A stretch of 64,000 nt of DNA. Origin: Serripes groenlandicus (Eukaryota > Mollusca > Bivalvia > Cardiida > Cardiidae). The position numbers and the translations under genes were made by a program. The notes under the pieces were generated by a model that did no database searches, was not told the DNA's origin, and saw only the letters and a list, made by a program, of their open reading frames with translations. Shown here piece after piece: positions 15,701 through 30,700 of this stretch. How positions within the stretch are numbered: the stretch's first letter is position 1; the number at the start of each line of letters is the position of its first letter. The DNA is taken from the NCBI GenBank assembly GCA_031761405.1, contig JASEVX010000001.1:201532937-201596936 (forward strand), in the 5' to 3' direction.

Positions 15701-18700
15701 TCTAATGCCTCTGCAGTAGAAGACTTTTGAAAATGTTGTGGCAAAAGGGAGAAATTGCTCAAAACAAGCAATTTCTCCTTTTGCCACAACATTTGCAACT
15801 TTTTCCAGTATAGTATATACCTTCATTTATAGAGCTTTTCTATATTTTAGCAGAGGTGTGTTCAAAGTCGTCTGCTGCAGATTTGTTGTATGTTGGAAAG
15901 AGTTAAAACACAACGTTTTCAACTCAATATCCAAATAATGCATTCAAATTAACAGATGTTAAAATCTTAAATATCAAGTAGAAGGTTAAAGCTGGTATAA
16001 ATTGTATGGGGAACAAAAACATTTTTTTCAAAAACTTAATAAACTTAGGTCAAATATAAAGCCAGTCTTCAAACCAGGAATTAAACTAGACTTTAGAATA
16101 GAACGATTTTTGATTACGAGTCATGAAAGCCTTTCTGTCTTATTTTTTGTGCAAAGGAGAATATATCACAAGACAATATCTGACACCAAATAGGCCACAT
16201 CAAAGAAAAACTGACCTGTAGCAATTTGTGACCAAAGATGATCAAGATTAACTTGCACCTAATTGCAATCTAATCAGGATTTTCCCTGTCCAGCACCTTT
16301 TTGTACAAATATCCTGAACTCTTATGGTCAAACCCTGACTATACAAGAATGCAATTTCAGTGTAATTGCGATAAATTTCAAAACCACCCAAGGTCGTTTT
16401 TGTGTAACACGGCTCAAATAAAATGAGGTAATTAGTAAGCCCATATTTTACCTGGGGGTATATTTCCTGTAAAATTGTTTTGTAACCTAGAGTGTCCTGG
16501 CAAACCATTAAACATGTGTGAGGTCAGAGAATTATGTTGCTGTTGTTGTTGTCTTTGACCGTTTTCTTTCTCAATTAAATCTGCAAGTCCTCTAGAAGAT
16601 TCCTCTAAAGGATCGAAACCTGTACAAAAAGATAAAGTGTTCTTTGAGCCCCAGTCCCAGATACAACACATTTGCCGCAGATGACATTGAAAACATAAAG
16701 GCAAGAGATAAGGTTGAAAACATTGTAGTAAAAAGTGAAATTGCTTATTCTCCTATTTTCTGCCATGTTTTCAAACCTGCGGATGCATCAAAACCTGTCT
16801 GTTTGTAAAATAAGGCAGTGATAAGAAGGTTTTAAAATGTAACTACGTGATACATCTGTGAAAGAGGTCAAATAAAATTGCATAATGGTAAATCCACATT
16901 AACCCAGTATGTCACCATTTCTAGGCTTTCGTCACAAAAAAGATGCAAATAATGTTACTTGGACATGTACTAAGGAACCTCTTCCTGTCTGACAAAATTC
17001 CTTAATATCAGTACTCAGTTTACATCTATCCATATGGCAATTATTAATATGCATACTTTTATCTGTTTGGTTATTGACAGGTCTCATTTTAACTTATGTT
17101 TTAAAATCATAATTTTCATAGAATATTTTTTTTAGTATGTACATGTTCATTATAAAAGAAAATATCGCAATAACAAGTTATAACCTAAATGTCAAAACTA
17201 AAATGATGAGCAAATGCATTCTCTATGCCTGGCAAAGTAAATACAATAGGAGTTTTTGAAGGAACACACATATCACCTGTAAATGAGTCACTAAATGAAA
17301 GTGTGATGGACATAAGATAGAGAGGTTATGCCCCAGTGTCACCCTTCCAAGGCAGGTAACACAAGATTTAAATCATTACCTCCAAAGATATTTAAATTTA
17401 CTTACCTAAATCATCATCTTGCCAATCTTTATCTACGGTAGAAGTACTCTGTCCAAACCCGAAGGCCGCTGACCAATCTGTGCTTGTTTCTACTGCTATT
17501 GTGTCAGGTATTTCTGTAGTGGGTATCTCTGTCATTTCTGAAAGAAAATCAATGAAAATGAATCACAATTGTCTATATTTAGGCAATTACTATTTTGTTC
17601 GCATAATGCTTTCAAAAGGCATCTGCTCTATAGCCATCTAAAGAAGACTATTATATCAGTGTTAGGATTAAACAGTCAATAACTAAAACAAATTAATGAT
17701 TACAAGTTTTAAAGACCAAAACTGTCAATCTGCACAATCTGTTTGAAGGAAGTCCATTACTACCAACAACAGCGCAAAAGTGTTGTAGCCCAATCTGGTT
17801 TTAACCTTTTTTAAATATACATATAGTAGTGTGGCTTTAGACAATCTAACCATAAGGCATTTGCAATCAGTGTAGATCCAGATTACCACACACATCTGGG
17901 CATTCTGAACTGGCTCTACTCTGTTTGGCAATTCACCAAAGAAGATGCCTAAAAGCAAACTTCATTTCGATCCTTAGCTTGAATGCATAAACAGGTGTAT
18001 TACAGCACATGTAATACTCAGCTAAGGTTGATTTTCAAAGAGCACTGTTCATTTACAGTTCATCGAAATTCTTCCTTCAGCCACAAAGAAGGGATTCAGG
18101 TAAAGCTCATCAAAGTTAACTCTATCACTACCTAATTTCACAAAGTTTACTCTTCCTTGTTGAAAATTGGACCACTCCATATTTCGTCCCAACAGGAAAT
18201 TTGGTAAAATTTCATGTCTTAAAGGCAAACAATGCAGATTTTAGGAGACGGCTTGTTACGATCATAAGATCATAACTGAAATCATACAAATGCAAATTAG
18301 TCTTTACTCTCAGAGAATTACATCTGGGAAATTTGGCAGCAAGATTGTCAAAATATTGGAGCAATAAGAAAGGAGCAAATGCATCAGAATCTAAACTCTA
18401 TTTATACACATTTTCAATAACATTCTTTTTACATATGGCATTCAATAAGGGTTGAGACAGACTACTCACCTGTTTGTACCACAAGAGGCTTTGAGCTTCT
18501 GTTTCCATGGTAACCATTGATACTACTAAATAAGGATAAATTATCTTGACTATCTAGCCCTAAAGATTTTCTTTTATTTCCTAGACTATTGATTAAACTC
18601 TGAGCACTGTGTTGCCGTGGGGATGTGTTGATAACTGTTGGCGGTATAACAGGTTCTGTGGCAATACCATTGAATGTGTCTGTATTACTGAAAATATCAA

Positions 18701-21700
18701 GATCCGGGGAAATAATGTTAATTGTTTAATAATTGATTAAAAAGTTTCTAATGTAAATAACACTAATATGCTGAAATACACTTTGAATTCTGTTCTTAAG
18801 TAAACCCTTTCCAAAATAAAGACAATTTTAGACGTCTCTGCAGCAGAGGACTTTTGAGCAATTTCCCCATTTACATGAATTTTTTCAACTCTATATATTT
18901 AAACAATTAAACTCTCAACAATGGAGATATTTCACATTTTTGACAAGATGCTTTCAAAGGGATTTCTTGGCAATCATGGGAAATAAGGATCAACAAGTTT
19001 TCCTTTAAAAAGGAGCCAGACGTCAAGGTGATCCGATTTTGGTATGTGAAGATTCATCTTCATACTGTCTGAATTTGATAACTACAGGTAAAATAGCATA
19101 GAAGATCTGGCCTAGACAAGCCTTTTTTCCATATGAGATCAGGTCAAGGTGACCAAATTCAAACATGTGACACGTCTTCCCATGATGGATCTTTATACCA
19201 AATTTATCTCCAAGAAGGATAGCATAGAATTTATGGTCTGGTCAATTTTGCCTTTAAATGGGGTCAAGGTCATAGTGACCCAATTTAATACCAAGACAGT
19301 GTCTACCCAAGTTGCATCTTCATACCAAATTGGGTAACACCAGGTACAATAGCATAGGGGATTTGGCCAAGACAATTTGTTTGCGTAAAATGAGGCAATT
19401 TTGCTAAGCGACACAGTCTTCATAATTATAAGATGCATGTCCTTACTAAATTTGGTTACTCTGAGAGAAATAGTATAGGAGATATGGTGTGGACAAGGTT
19501 GGCAGGAAAAGACAACAGACTAGGTGCAGACCTATAAGTCCCCCATAGAAACAAGTACCAAAGAGAAAGCATTCTTTTTTTCATACATTGTTTTCTCCAC
19601 GTATTAAAATCAACTTTCAATTTGAAATTAATGTACAAGATATTTTTTCAACTAGTATAAAATATTAAAATTGATGGCATAATGCAAAACAGTTGTAACT
19701 ACAATATGGTGAAACAACCATTCTGCATGAAGCCAATGAAATGTCATATCAAGGTAAATTGTAAATCTACTTACTTTTGTTGTGTTACCTCAGATTCAGA
19801 GATTCTGTGTTTACCCGGCGCCCTATTATGATCTGTTTTAGGTTTGTCCGTCTGCCTGTCAGGGTTTGGCGGTGGAATTATTTGTGTATTGTTTGCAGGA
19901 GCAGGTTTATCTGTCCTGGTTCCACTCGGTTGTAATGACGGCCAGGCGTCTTTGTTTGCTGTGTTTGGAATCTTAAATGTAGAAGAATGACAGGACATGA
20001 ATACAGACTTCAATTCTTACCTTCCAAATCTTGGTACCAAGGAGTAATTATATATAAAATACTGACCAACTGGTTGCAAAGATGTTGTTGGAAAAATTCA
20101 TCTATCATACTACAACAAATTATCCGTTTTTATTAACAATTTCCCTTTTGACATGCTTGCAGGTGAAAATGTGTGAAAAGTAAAGAGCATTTTCTCATTT
20201 TTCTACAAGTCGTTAGCAGCAGATTTGTTGTATATCGGAAAGGGTTAAAAAATAGTTAAGATGTGTATAAATATCCTTAAAGGCGTATGCTAAATTTCTT
20301 GAAATAAGAAAACAAATATATTTGTTATCGATCTAAAAAAATAATATTGGCCTGTCAATGACATGACCAATTTCATCAAAGGCACAAATATAGGCATTTT
20401 AGTCAAAAACCTAAACCACACAAAAAAAATAAAATGAAAACTACTAATCATATTAAAGTTTAAATATAAATTTATATATAGAATGTAAATCAATATGAAA
20501 AAGGAATTTTTAAGAAAAAACGGAAAAAGAATATATTAGGCTGTTTTTCAAAGTAGAAATGTTGTCACATTTTACCCCACAAAAATGTTAAAATCATAGA
20601 AACTTTCAATTCTACATTATAGAAATTCCTGTAATTATCCATATTAAAACACTAAACATCTTTCACTTTAATAAACAAGAGCTGTCGGAGGACAGCATGC
20701 TCGACTATTCCACCGCTTATTTGATTACTGAGATAATGGACTTTAATGTAGTTGCATGCTAAACATTAACCACAATGTCTTAAAGGGTGATAATTTGTAT
20801 TATATGCAGGATAGAGTTATTTAACCTGATTATTTTCAAAGGTGTGATGGATGGAAAGGATTGTATAACGTTTCAATGGAATGCATCAAGTAATTACTAA
20901 GATATGGACTCTCAATGTAGTTGCACACAAACCTTTAACCATAGTGCAACAATTTGCACCATATGCAACTAGTTCAAAGTTATTGCAAAAAATAGTGTTT
21001 TTTTCCGTTATAAGGTCAAAGTGACCTTGACCTTTGACCTTATCATCCAATGACCTGTTTGAGTCAAGAGCTGATCATGACCATTACCCAAAATAAGTTT
21101 CAGGGTCATAGGCCTAAGCAATCAGTAGTTTTAAAGCAAGGAATGTTTCTGTATTGAAGGTCACAGTGAACTTGACCTTTGAACTATTGACTCCAAACTC
21201 TCTACGCATCACCAACTTGCTATGATGTATGTCCACACCAAGTTTGAAGATCATAGGCCTAAGCGTATGTAAGTTATAAGGGTAAATGCTAGCTTTCACA
21301 AAAACTTTTAACCATTAACTGTTTCTTTACAAAAAGGTCACAGTGACACCTTTACCTTTGACCTAGTAACTCCAAACTATCTAGGCAAAACCAACTTGAA
21401 GACCACAGCTAGCTTGCACGAAAACTTTAACCATGAACTGTTTCCATATAGAAGGTCACAGTGACCTTGACCTTTGACCTACTGACTTCAAAGTTTCTAG
21501 GCATCACCAACTTGCTATGAAGAATGTCAATACAAAGTTAAAAGACCACAGGCCTAGGCGTATGTTAGTTATAAGGGTAAATGCTAGCTTGCACAAAGAC
21601 TTTAACCATGAACTGTTTCTATATAGAAAGTTACTGTCACCATGACCTTTGACCTACTTACTCCAAACTGTGTAGGCATCACCAACTTGCTATGAAGTAT

Positions 21701-24700
21701 GTCCATACCAAGTTTGAATATCATTGGCCTAGGCGTATGTAAGTTATAAGGGTAAATGCTAGCTTGCAAAAAAAAAAAAATGAACGGCGATACCGACGTG
21801 ACTACAATAGCTTTACCTTATTCTTCGAATAGTCGAGCTAAAAATGAAATCAAAGATATAGGTCACCGTACTCCTTTTAGAGTAAAGCGACCTTTTCCTT
21901 ACTTTTTCTTGCGTTTTCTTAAAAAACAGGCAGTGCTTCAAGGAAAATATTGGTGACCTATCTTTTTTTTTTGCGTTTTTTATTTAAAGTGGCATCTCTA
22001 TCCAGAGGGAAGAAATTCATGTAAAAAAGTTCAAATCGATTTTTCTAAAAATACGAAGCTGAATGGGTTTGGGATTAACCACAAACGTGTTACACACGAG
22101 CACACACTCACGAATGATACTTTTCTCCAAGATTTCAGGATTTTAAAAACGGAGCCATTCATGTACATTTTCATTCCAGAATGTATTTAAAGGTTGGATG
22201 TCATATACAAACTGTGTTGAGATAAAATGTACATAACTGTTATAAAAACACACTCAGTTCAATGAGTAATATACATTGTATACACAATAAGTATGTGTAT
22301 CTGTGCTTCAATGAATTGAGTTATTTTTTATAACAGTTGACTTGTGTACACTTTATCCACCCCCCCCCCCCCCCCCCCCCCGAATGTTTGTATTAGACAC
22401 CAACCTTTAAAGAGGTACCTACCGAGCAGGGAAAAACAACTTTATTTAAATAATTAAAGTATGAAAGCTTTCTCATACTACAGTCTAATTAGAATCAAAC
22501 ATGTCCTCATAAAGGTTTATAAGGGAAAGCAATTGTTATTTTACTTATTTTTTTTATGAATTTCTATAAGAGTGCAACTTTAAGTGAACCATGTTCGGTG
22601 TGTATGGATAATCACAGAAAATTCTTTTATTTAGAATGGAAAGTTTCTTGAAAAATTGTTTGATGTTATCTTTTTCAGGAGTAAAATGTGACACCAGTTT
22701 GACTTTGAAAAACAGTTTAATATATTCTTATTCATATTTTTCTTACAAATTTTCTTTTCATATTGATTTAAATACTATAATTAAATTTATATATGAACTT
22801 TAATATGATTTGTAGCTTTCATTTTTTTAGATGAAATTGGTCATGACATTGACAGGCCAATATATATTCTTTAAATCCGTAACATTTTTTTTCTTACTTA
22901 TTTCAACTAGTTTTTGTATGTACTAACAGAAACAAAAAGAATAAAGAAATTCTATGATGGGGAATTTGTTTGCTAAATAACTAGCATACACCTTTAACAG
23001 AACAAAATACAGTATGGAGTAAAATAGTGGAGTTAAATACAAGTAAAGGTTGCATACCTGTGGATTTGGTGGACTGGAGTGTACATTTTGGCGTTGTGGT
23101 GGACTGGGCGTTTGCGTTTGTGGAGGTGATGCGGAGGGCTGTATCACATTTGTAGGAGAACTGGCCTTTTTTCTACAAGAAGAAATAAAACATGCACTTA
23201 CAAAACTTCTAGACATCAAATCGATATACTTATACCATTGAAACCATCATACAGGATAAGCATATAAAAGCAAAATATTTTAAGACTGAAACTTAGTGTT
23301 TGCCGGTCAAAGATCTTAAAAAGGTGACACAACATGCATTTCAATGTAAATATATATACCCATAACCGGCATTTTATCAATATTGTCTGATATACTTTTA
23401 CTATTTTAAATGTCATGCAATTTAAACCAATTAAAATTCCTAACATAATTTGTACCTATTTGCTGGATTTAGTTTGTTGTTAGTTTGTTGATTACTCTGT
23501 GCTGTATTTTGACTGTTCATGTATTGCTCCAACAGCTTTTGTTCATATTCTTGATGTTTACTGTAAAAGAAAATAAGATTAATATACCTCTACACCGACC
23601 TTTGCGGCACAACCTACCAGTTTCCCTCAAGGATTATTCAAGAACCCTTTTCAGCTATAAGCAAAGTCAAACCCCGTGTTAGATGTTTATCCAGTGTTCA
23701 TTCTGTACAGAGGGATGGATGGGCCATTGGCCTACCAGCAAGAAAGGAGTGGGCCATTTGGTACTTTTGTTTGACCTACCAGATTATTGTTACAATATTG
23801 CTCATTTTCTTTCCTGTCTAAAAGGTTTTTAGCCTGCTCTTTCATAGCCTGTTTAAGAGATACACTTTGAATGCAGGACTGATGAATGCTCCCTACTAAA
23901 TGCCTCGTCAATGTGCTTGTTCTCAAGTTCAAACACCCTCTCACAAACGTATTGTTCCAATTGTGTTTTTTACTTAGTTGACAAAACAACAAGTTTTTAT
24001 CTTCATCGTAGATTAACCAAGGAAATTTCGACAACCAACCTGTCTGAAATTTGTGATCATCAATTTTTCTTAAGTCACAGGACTGTCAACACTCGCATTT
24101 GACAAACTCCCTAAAGCTGTAAAATCATTATTATCTGTATTCTTTTCCGAAAAAATTCTCACATTGCTTCAAAATTTTATTGAAGAAGGGCAAAAGAGTC
24201 CTTCCCTCGCTTGCTGATTTTCATTTCGTAATTTGTTAACTTAAATATTGCTCAAAGTTACAATGACAACAATGTATTACAGGTTGACCGGAAATGCCGA
24301 GATATCAAGCAAGATATTTTACCAGCAAATGAAATTGCTTCTTGCTCGATGCCTGCTGCATTTTAACTATCAGATGCGAAAGTGAAAATGTCAAAGTGTA
24401 TTTCTTCTGTGAGTCGGGTTGAGAGATGGATGGAATTCAATATGCACCAATTGTAATTTTAATGGGAAATCCCGCAAAGACGCAACCCAGAAAAACTAGT
24501 TTCATATTCATAAACAAGAGCATCACAGACGATATGAATCCCTTCACAGTGTACTTTTGTACAGGTGTATTGAAGTCAATGTGACCTTGAACTTTAACCT
24601 AGGTCAGTTAAACGTAAACTGTCCAAGCTATCTTGACGCTGAGCCTGTGTATGAAGTTTGAAGGAAAATTAAATGAGCAATGATATAGTTTCCTACAGTT

Positions 24701-27700
24701 GTATTAGTCACGGGAACCTTGACCTTTGATCTTGATCGGTAAAACAAGAATCTGTTCAACATCACTTGCCACTGAAAATGCGCTTGAAGTAATTTGGTGC
24801 TAGAGCCATGAGGTTGTTTTGTTAAAACATAAGTCACTGTGACCTTGACATAGGTCGATGAAACATAGATCCATTTCAATCTCTTGACACTGAACCAGTG
24901 CATGACGTATGAAGGAATTATGTCCTCAAATGAAAATGCTCTTCATAATCAGAAGAGAAAGGAAGTCGCTTCAACAATGACATCATTGGGACACTAATGA
25001 AGTCCCTGTGACCTAGGTCAGTGAAATACCACACAAGAGGTAATGATTGTGAACATTTGTGCAACATTACCATACAATCGTATGTGATTGATTGGGGTTT
25101 AACGCCGTTTTCAACAATTTTTCAGCCATATCACTGCGACCAGTTCACCTACTCATGCGTTTCCTGGTTTTCCAACCCAGTACAGCACACAACATACTTT
25201 CCAAACACTGGCTGCTTTTCCACATAGACTGTTAAACAGGCTATTGGTGAAAGACGAATGACGCAGGTCACAGTGACTTTTGTCAAACGTCGGAAAGAAT
25301 GTTGGCCGAACTCACAACACCTGGATTGATAACCTGCGTTGCTACCGACTGAGCTACCAGGGCCTGACCCAATCGTATGAGAAATGTAGTGGCTAAAGCA
25401 ATTAGGTTGTTGAGACATATACGCACATCCGTACAGGCAGATCCCTATATCCCCTCAACCACCTATTTGCAGTTGTTCAAGGTTAGATAAAACATACCCC
25501 ACTTGCATTTCTTCCTTTGTGAAACTTGCAGCCTCCTCTCCTAGTTCATGTAGGTACATACAATCCTGTAAACAAACATTAAAACAAATATTAGTGGGTT
25601 TTTTCATGGCAATGTTAAATCTTAATTTTATGATTTATAAGTATTACAAGACATTTCAATTCAAAGATCATTAACCCTTTCCCTCATATAGACGCTTTCT
25701 GACGCCTCTGCAGCAGACGGCTTTTTGAAAACGTGCAATTTCTCCTTTTGACACAATGTTTTCCACTTTTAGTCATAGGTTATCCATTCAATTATAGAGA
25801 TTTTCTATTGTTTGAAAATTTGTGTTCAAAGTCGTCTGCTGCAGAATTGTCGTATGAGGGAAAGGGTTAACCAACATTTTAAATGGTGATTAGAAGATCT
25901 ATACATCTAACTAGTTTTTGCTGATATGTTTACCCTGAGACCAGTGCATCAGTCGTTATGCTATCCCTGCAATCCTGAGTGCTAAGGAGGGAAGCCACAT
26001 CTTCCATGAATGAGTAAGTATTCATTAACTCTTTCAGCGCCGAATTGTTTAAAGTAGACTCTTCCATGTTCAAAATCGGGCGTCTCCATTACTCATGTAA
26101 TCAAAGTTTGGACAATTTTGAAAACTAACAAAGCTGATTTCCGGTGAGACAGCTCGTTACGAGCCGACTCACCTGAATCAGTATTGTTTGCAAAAACCTC
26201 AATGTTGCCTTTGGCGCTGAACGGGTTAATAGAAATAACTACTTTGTCAATTTTTTTTTTTTAGAGAACTAGAGAATGATAATCTCTTTTCATGAGAAAC
26301 AAAATAGCTTTTTATACCAGGTGATGTTATCATGTTAATAGAAGTCAACTTTACTTACTGTTTTGGGACACTGTGTACCTCTGAGAAAGTGGCTACAATA
26401 TTTTGTTGTACCAAGCGAGGCCTTCAGTGTTCTACCGTCAACATGGACATTATTCACAGCTAAAATGGCTTTGAGAGCGTCATCTGGTTTGTTATAGGTT
26501 ACATATGCACTTGCACTAGGACCCTGCGAGAATTAAAAAAAAAAGACGAGTGTCATTTTCTTGCGATGCATGTGTATTTGTTGAAATCAATAATCAGTAC
26601 AAAAAGATATAAATTTATTTCAAATGGTTTCATCTCTTTCAGAATTCTTTTAAAGATTTCAATCTATTAAAAGTCACACAGTGGCTATTTGGGTTATTAA
26701 CGATTAACATGCATGTATCAAACCAGGCTAAGCATAATTTTATATTTAATGTACATTAATATCATTTAAGAGATTTTTCAGGCTTGAGACAAAAGACAAA
26801 TGTTGGCATGCTTGAGGCATTAATCGATGGTTTGGTGTTTTCACCACTTTCAACATTTGTTCAGTTATATCACAGCATTTCCTAAGTAAGTTACCAGTAC
26901 TACTAGCCCATTTATGATAACACCAGCAAGTCAGTCATTATGCAAAACCCAAAATCCTGAGCACCAAGGAGGGAAGCCTCAACGTCTCCTTCACTCTACC
27001 ACTAAACAAAAGAGGCGGTACTTGAGGGGACATCAATAATCTTCTACTAAACACAAAACTGGCCTTACCTGTGCACCTGCATATGATGTGCTTTGATTGA
27101 TCACAACTTTGTGGATTTTACCAAACTTCCCAAAGTATTCTTGTTTCTTTAGCACTTCTGGGTCAGCCAATCTTTGAGAAAGACCTACCACAAAAACTAA
27201 GTTTCTCTGGACAACTCTGAAAATGGAAATATTATCAATATTATGGAATATTTCTAGGATCAAATCTATCCAGACCCTTTTTCACAATTGATAATCAAAT
27301 TCAAACAAACTTCATATGCTTACTCTCATGAAAATATCAGCAAATATGGTTAAGATTGATATCACTTGTCTATTAATCCTTTCTCACATACAAAACATAT
27401 ACAGCACTTTGATGACTTTGAAAGCATCTATAAAGAATTTAAAACAGAGTGACAAAATGAGTAATTATTAATATGAGCAATTTCTTCAGTTGCCATGATG
27501 TTTTCAAAAGCCATCTGCTGCAGAGAAGTCAAAAAGCATGAAGTAACTTGTCAATAAATCATCTCATAACAACACATATGATCTTTTTTTTATATTACCT
27601 AACGTTTGCCAAATGTTTTCTGTTTTCTGCAGCTTTCTGTTTTCTCTGCAGATCCTTCTGGCGTCTTTCTTTTTTAATCCTCTGTAACCTTAAAACAAAC

Positions 27701-30700
27701 AGCAATAATTAACATTAGTATTTCTCCAAATGAATTTATCCCTTTGCCAAAAAAAACACAAATTGACAGAAGAGCACCTTATATTTTTTTTATATAAATA
27801 AAAGTTAAATAGTTGAAAAGAAATGAAAACATTGTGGCAAAAAGAGAAATTGTTCATTATGAGCAATATCTCCTTTTGCCACTCTGTTTTCAAACATTGT
27901 CAACTTAAGAAGTGTCAAAATGCATCTTTATATATGGCAAAGGGTTAATAGAATATGTAAAACTTGAATATGCACAGAGAATCATACAATAGTCAATTAT
28001 ATCATGGCAACCAATTCACCTAAAACTTTATCTAAATCTCATAATTTTTATTCAAGCTACTCATTGGCAGGATGGATATTTTGCCATCAAAACAGACCAA
28101 TCTGTATCTACAATAAAGAGAATGTTTGAAAAGATTAATAGCCTCATGCATTCTAAGTCAATAATATCCTCAGCAGAAAACATCAAAGTAAAAATTGACA
28201 ATCCATCAATTAGAGCATAAATTGAACCAAGTTGATAATATTTTGGAAAAAAGAGAAATTGCTAATAATAAACAATTTCATCATTCGCCATAACGTTTTC
28301 AAAAGAAAGAATTTTCATTTGGTAAAAGGTTAACACTTACTCATCTTCTGTTAGAGGGTTAAATTTGGCAGGGTCCTCCGGATATGCCTGAAATGAAAAT
28401 AACAGTTCAGTCATTAACTCTAGCATTGAACTGTATGCTCTCAGTCAGTTACATACAGATTGTTGCATCATTTTTTGTATACTGTAGAAATGTGCATGCA
28501 ATATATTCTAAAAGTATCATTCAAAGTTCTTTTGGCAAATGCCTATGTATCAATTAATGGTAATTCTGATAATTTATTCTTCAACCCTTACAAAGGAATT
28601 GAGTCAATCGAGTAAGGTCAAAGACTATTTCAATCAGGCCTGGTGCTGGGTTACAAAATCTTTTATCCATCGTTTTCTCCAATTTTTGGACATGAGTCAA
28701 ATTTTTCGTCATAGGAAGCCAAATGTTTCGCAACTTGCAACAAATTATTTCCTTTGTTTGCCTCTTTTAATATGACTTTTTAATCAAAAATTAAATTTAT
28801 AGATATATGGATGGTTATACCCTTTCCCACCTGCAGACGCATTTTGATGCAATAGCAGTAGACGACTTTTGAAAACATTGTGGCCAAAGGCGAAATTGCT
28901 AATGATGAGCAATTTCTCCTTTGGCCACAATGTTTTTCAACTTTATTTAACAATTAAGCTATCTTTTATGGACATTTTTCAGGTTTTTGTCACAATGGTT
29001 TCAAAGTCGTCTGCTACAGATTTGTTGTATGTGGGAAAGGGTTATGACAGATAAGATGGAATTCTGTTATATAAATTGGTAAACAATTTCAAAGGTGAAA
29101 AAAACGGAAGTTGAATTACAATGACAGGTCAAAAATACCGGTATAATCCGGTCCAAGACTCGTCAAGAATAAGTTTTATAAGACAATCTTATATGAATAC
29201 AAATGGGGAACAGGTACATTAAAGTCCGACTTAAATTATCCAGTTCTAATACAAAGTAACGGCAATAAACAAGTTTATGATAGTAAGGAAATTATAACCA
29301 TAATATTTAATACTTGCGAATCAGAGTATGTGTTATGGGGCTCCTGTGTTGTACTTAAGGCATTCATTCCCATATATATCTGTGTTTGTGACAAGGCTGA
29401 CAAACTTTATTTTTAATCGCTAATTTAGAAGTGAAATCAATCCAGTGTTACTAATTAAATCATTTAATTGTTGGTCTTATTTCATGTTAATCGATATGCC
29501 ACACTTCAATTATAACGGAGAGCTAGACGTTTGTCTACTTTTTTCTAAGTCGAAAAATGGGCACCAAGTTTCATGTGAAAATGTTGTATGTTTTTTAGTT
29601 ATGACAACACTAGTTGTATCATAATACCCTGACTTTTTTCTCCAAAAACAGACGAGCTAAAAATCTTTATGAAAATAATGGGACAAGTGGACAAAATAAA
29701 TAACAGTATGGTCTTAAGATGTGTCACGAAATAACAATGGAAAAGGCAAAATATCTCATTGTGAGCATTTCTCTTTTATCACAGTCTTTTCATGTCGGCA
29801 AATTTGAAAGGTGTCAAATTTTCAGAAATACTTTCAATTGCAGTAAGAGATGGTTACCTTTCTACATGCTGGACAAAGACCATTTTCATCTGTTCTGATC
29901 CTGTGCCAACAAAATCTGCAGATCTGAAATTTAGAAATAGCAATGCCTAGTTCCTGTACATACATTAAATTTATCTATATAAAATAAAAATAAAATTATT
30001 AATTGAACATACGGTTAAAAATAAAACAATCTCATACTTATTAGTTTTGTGAAAAGTCTTTTTGTAGTTAACAGTCCTGAATAAAAGATCATATGGCCTG
30101 TAGACAGAAAATTTTGTTGATAAATTAACATTTTCTGTCTGCCAAATGATAACAGACAATATCATAAAATTCCAAACAAAAATATTTCTATCTAGCAGCA
30201 GTCAGACAGCCTTTATTTTTATTTTATCCTAAATGGGCTGTACTTTTTTTTTTTTTAAACATTCAGTTTCTGATATACACTGGCACTCCTCTATAAAACT
30301 CTCCGTTTTAAAGCGGATCCCGTTATAACACTGGTCTTGCATGGCTCCCAAAATTTATTGCATGAAATATTTGGAATAGAATTATAAATGTTCAAAAACC
30401 TAATGTTTGAACCACCAAAATACGATCCGAGTAATAGATCTCCGCTGCAGTTAATCCACATGTATGCATAACGCTTTGTTCAACATTACAACAATAGACA
30501 GGTAAAAAGTAGATATAGCGTTATCGAGGGACTGCAGTATCACGTTAAACATAACAATAGACAGATAAAACATCGATATCGGGTGTAATTATTGTTTGGG
30601 CATTACGCTTATTGTGTTCAGTCACCTTACAAACTGATACAACTTTAATTGACCGCGGCTGTCATGGTGTGACAAACGAACAAGCTCAATTTCAAACTTT

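Noticed and set aside
19771..20013. 80-residue minus-strand frame as a stand-alone gene
   Set aside because: It is CNOT4 exon 11 (19775-19971) plus intron read-through; splice sites and phase fit the gene.
22923..23219. 98-residue minus-strand frame
   Set aside because: Only 23058-23172 is coding (CNOT4 exon 10); the flanks are intron.
25341..25375. tRNA gene
   Set aside because: Good A box, but it is the head of a reverse-oriented SINE with the standard 3' domain.
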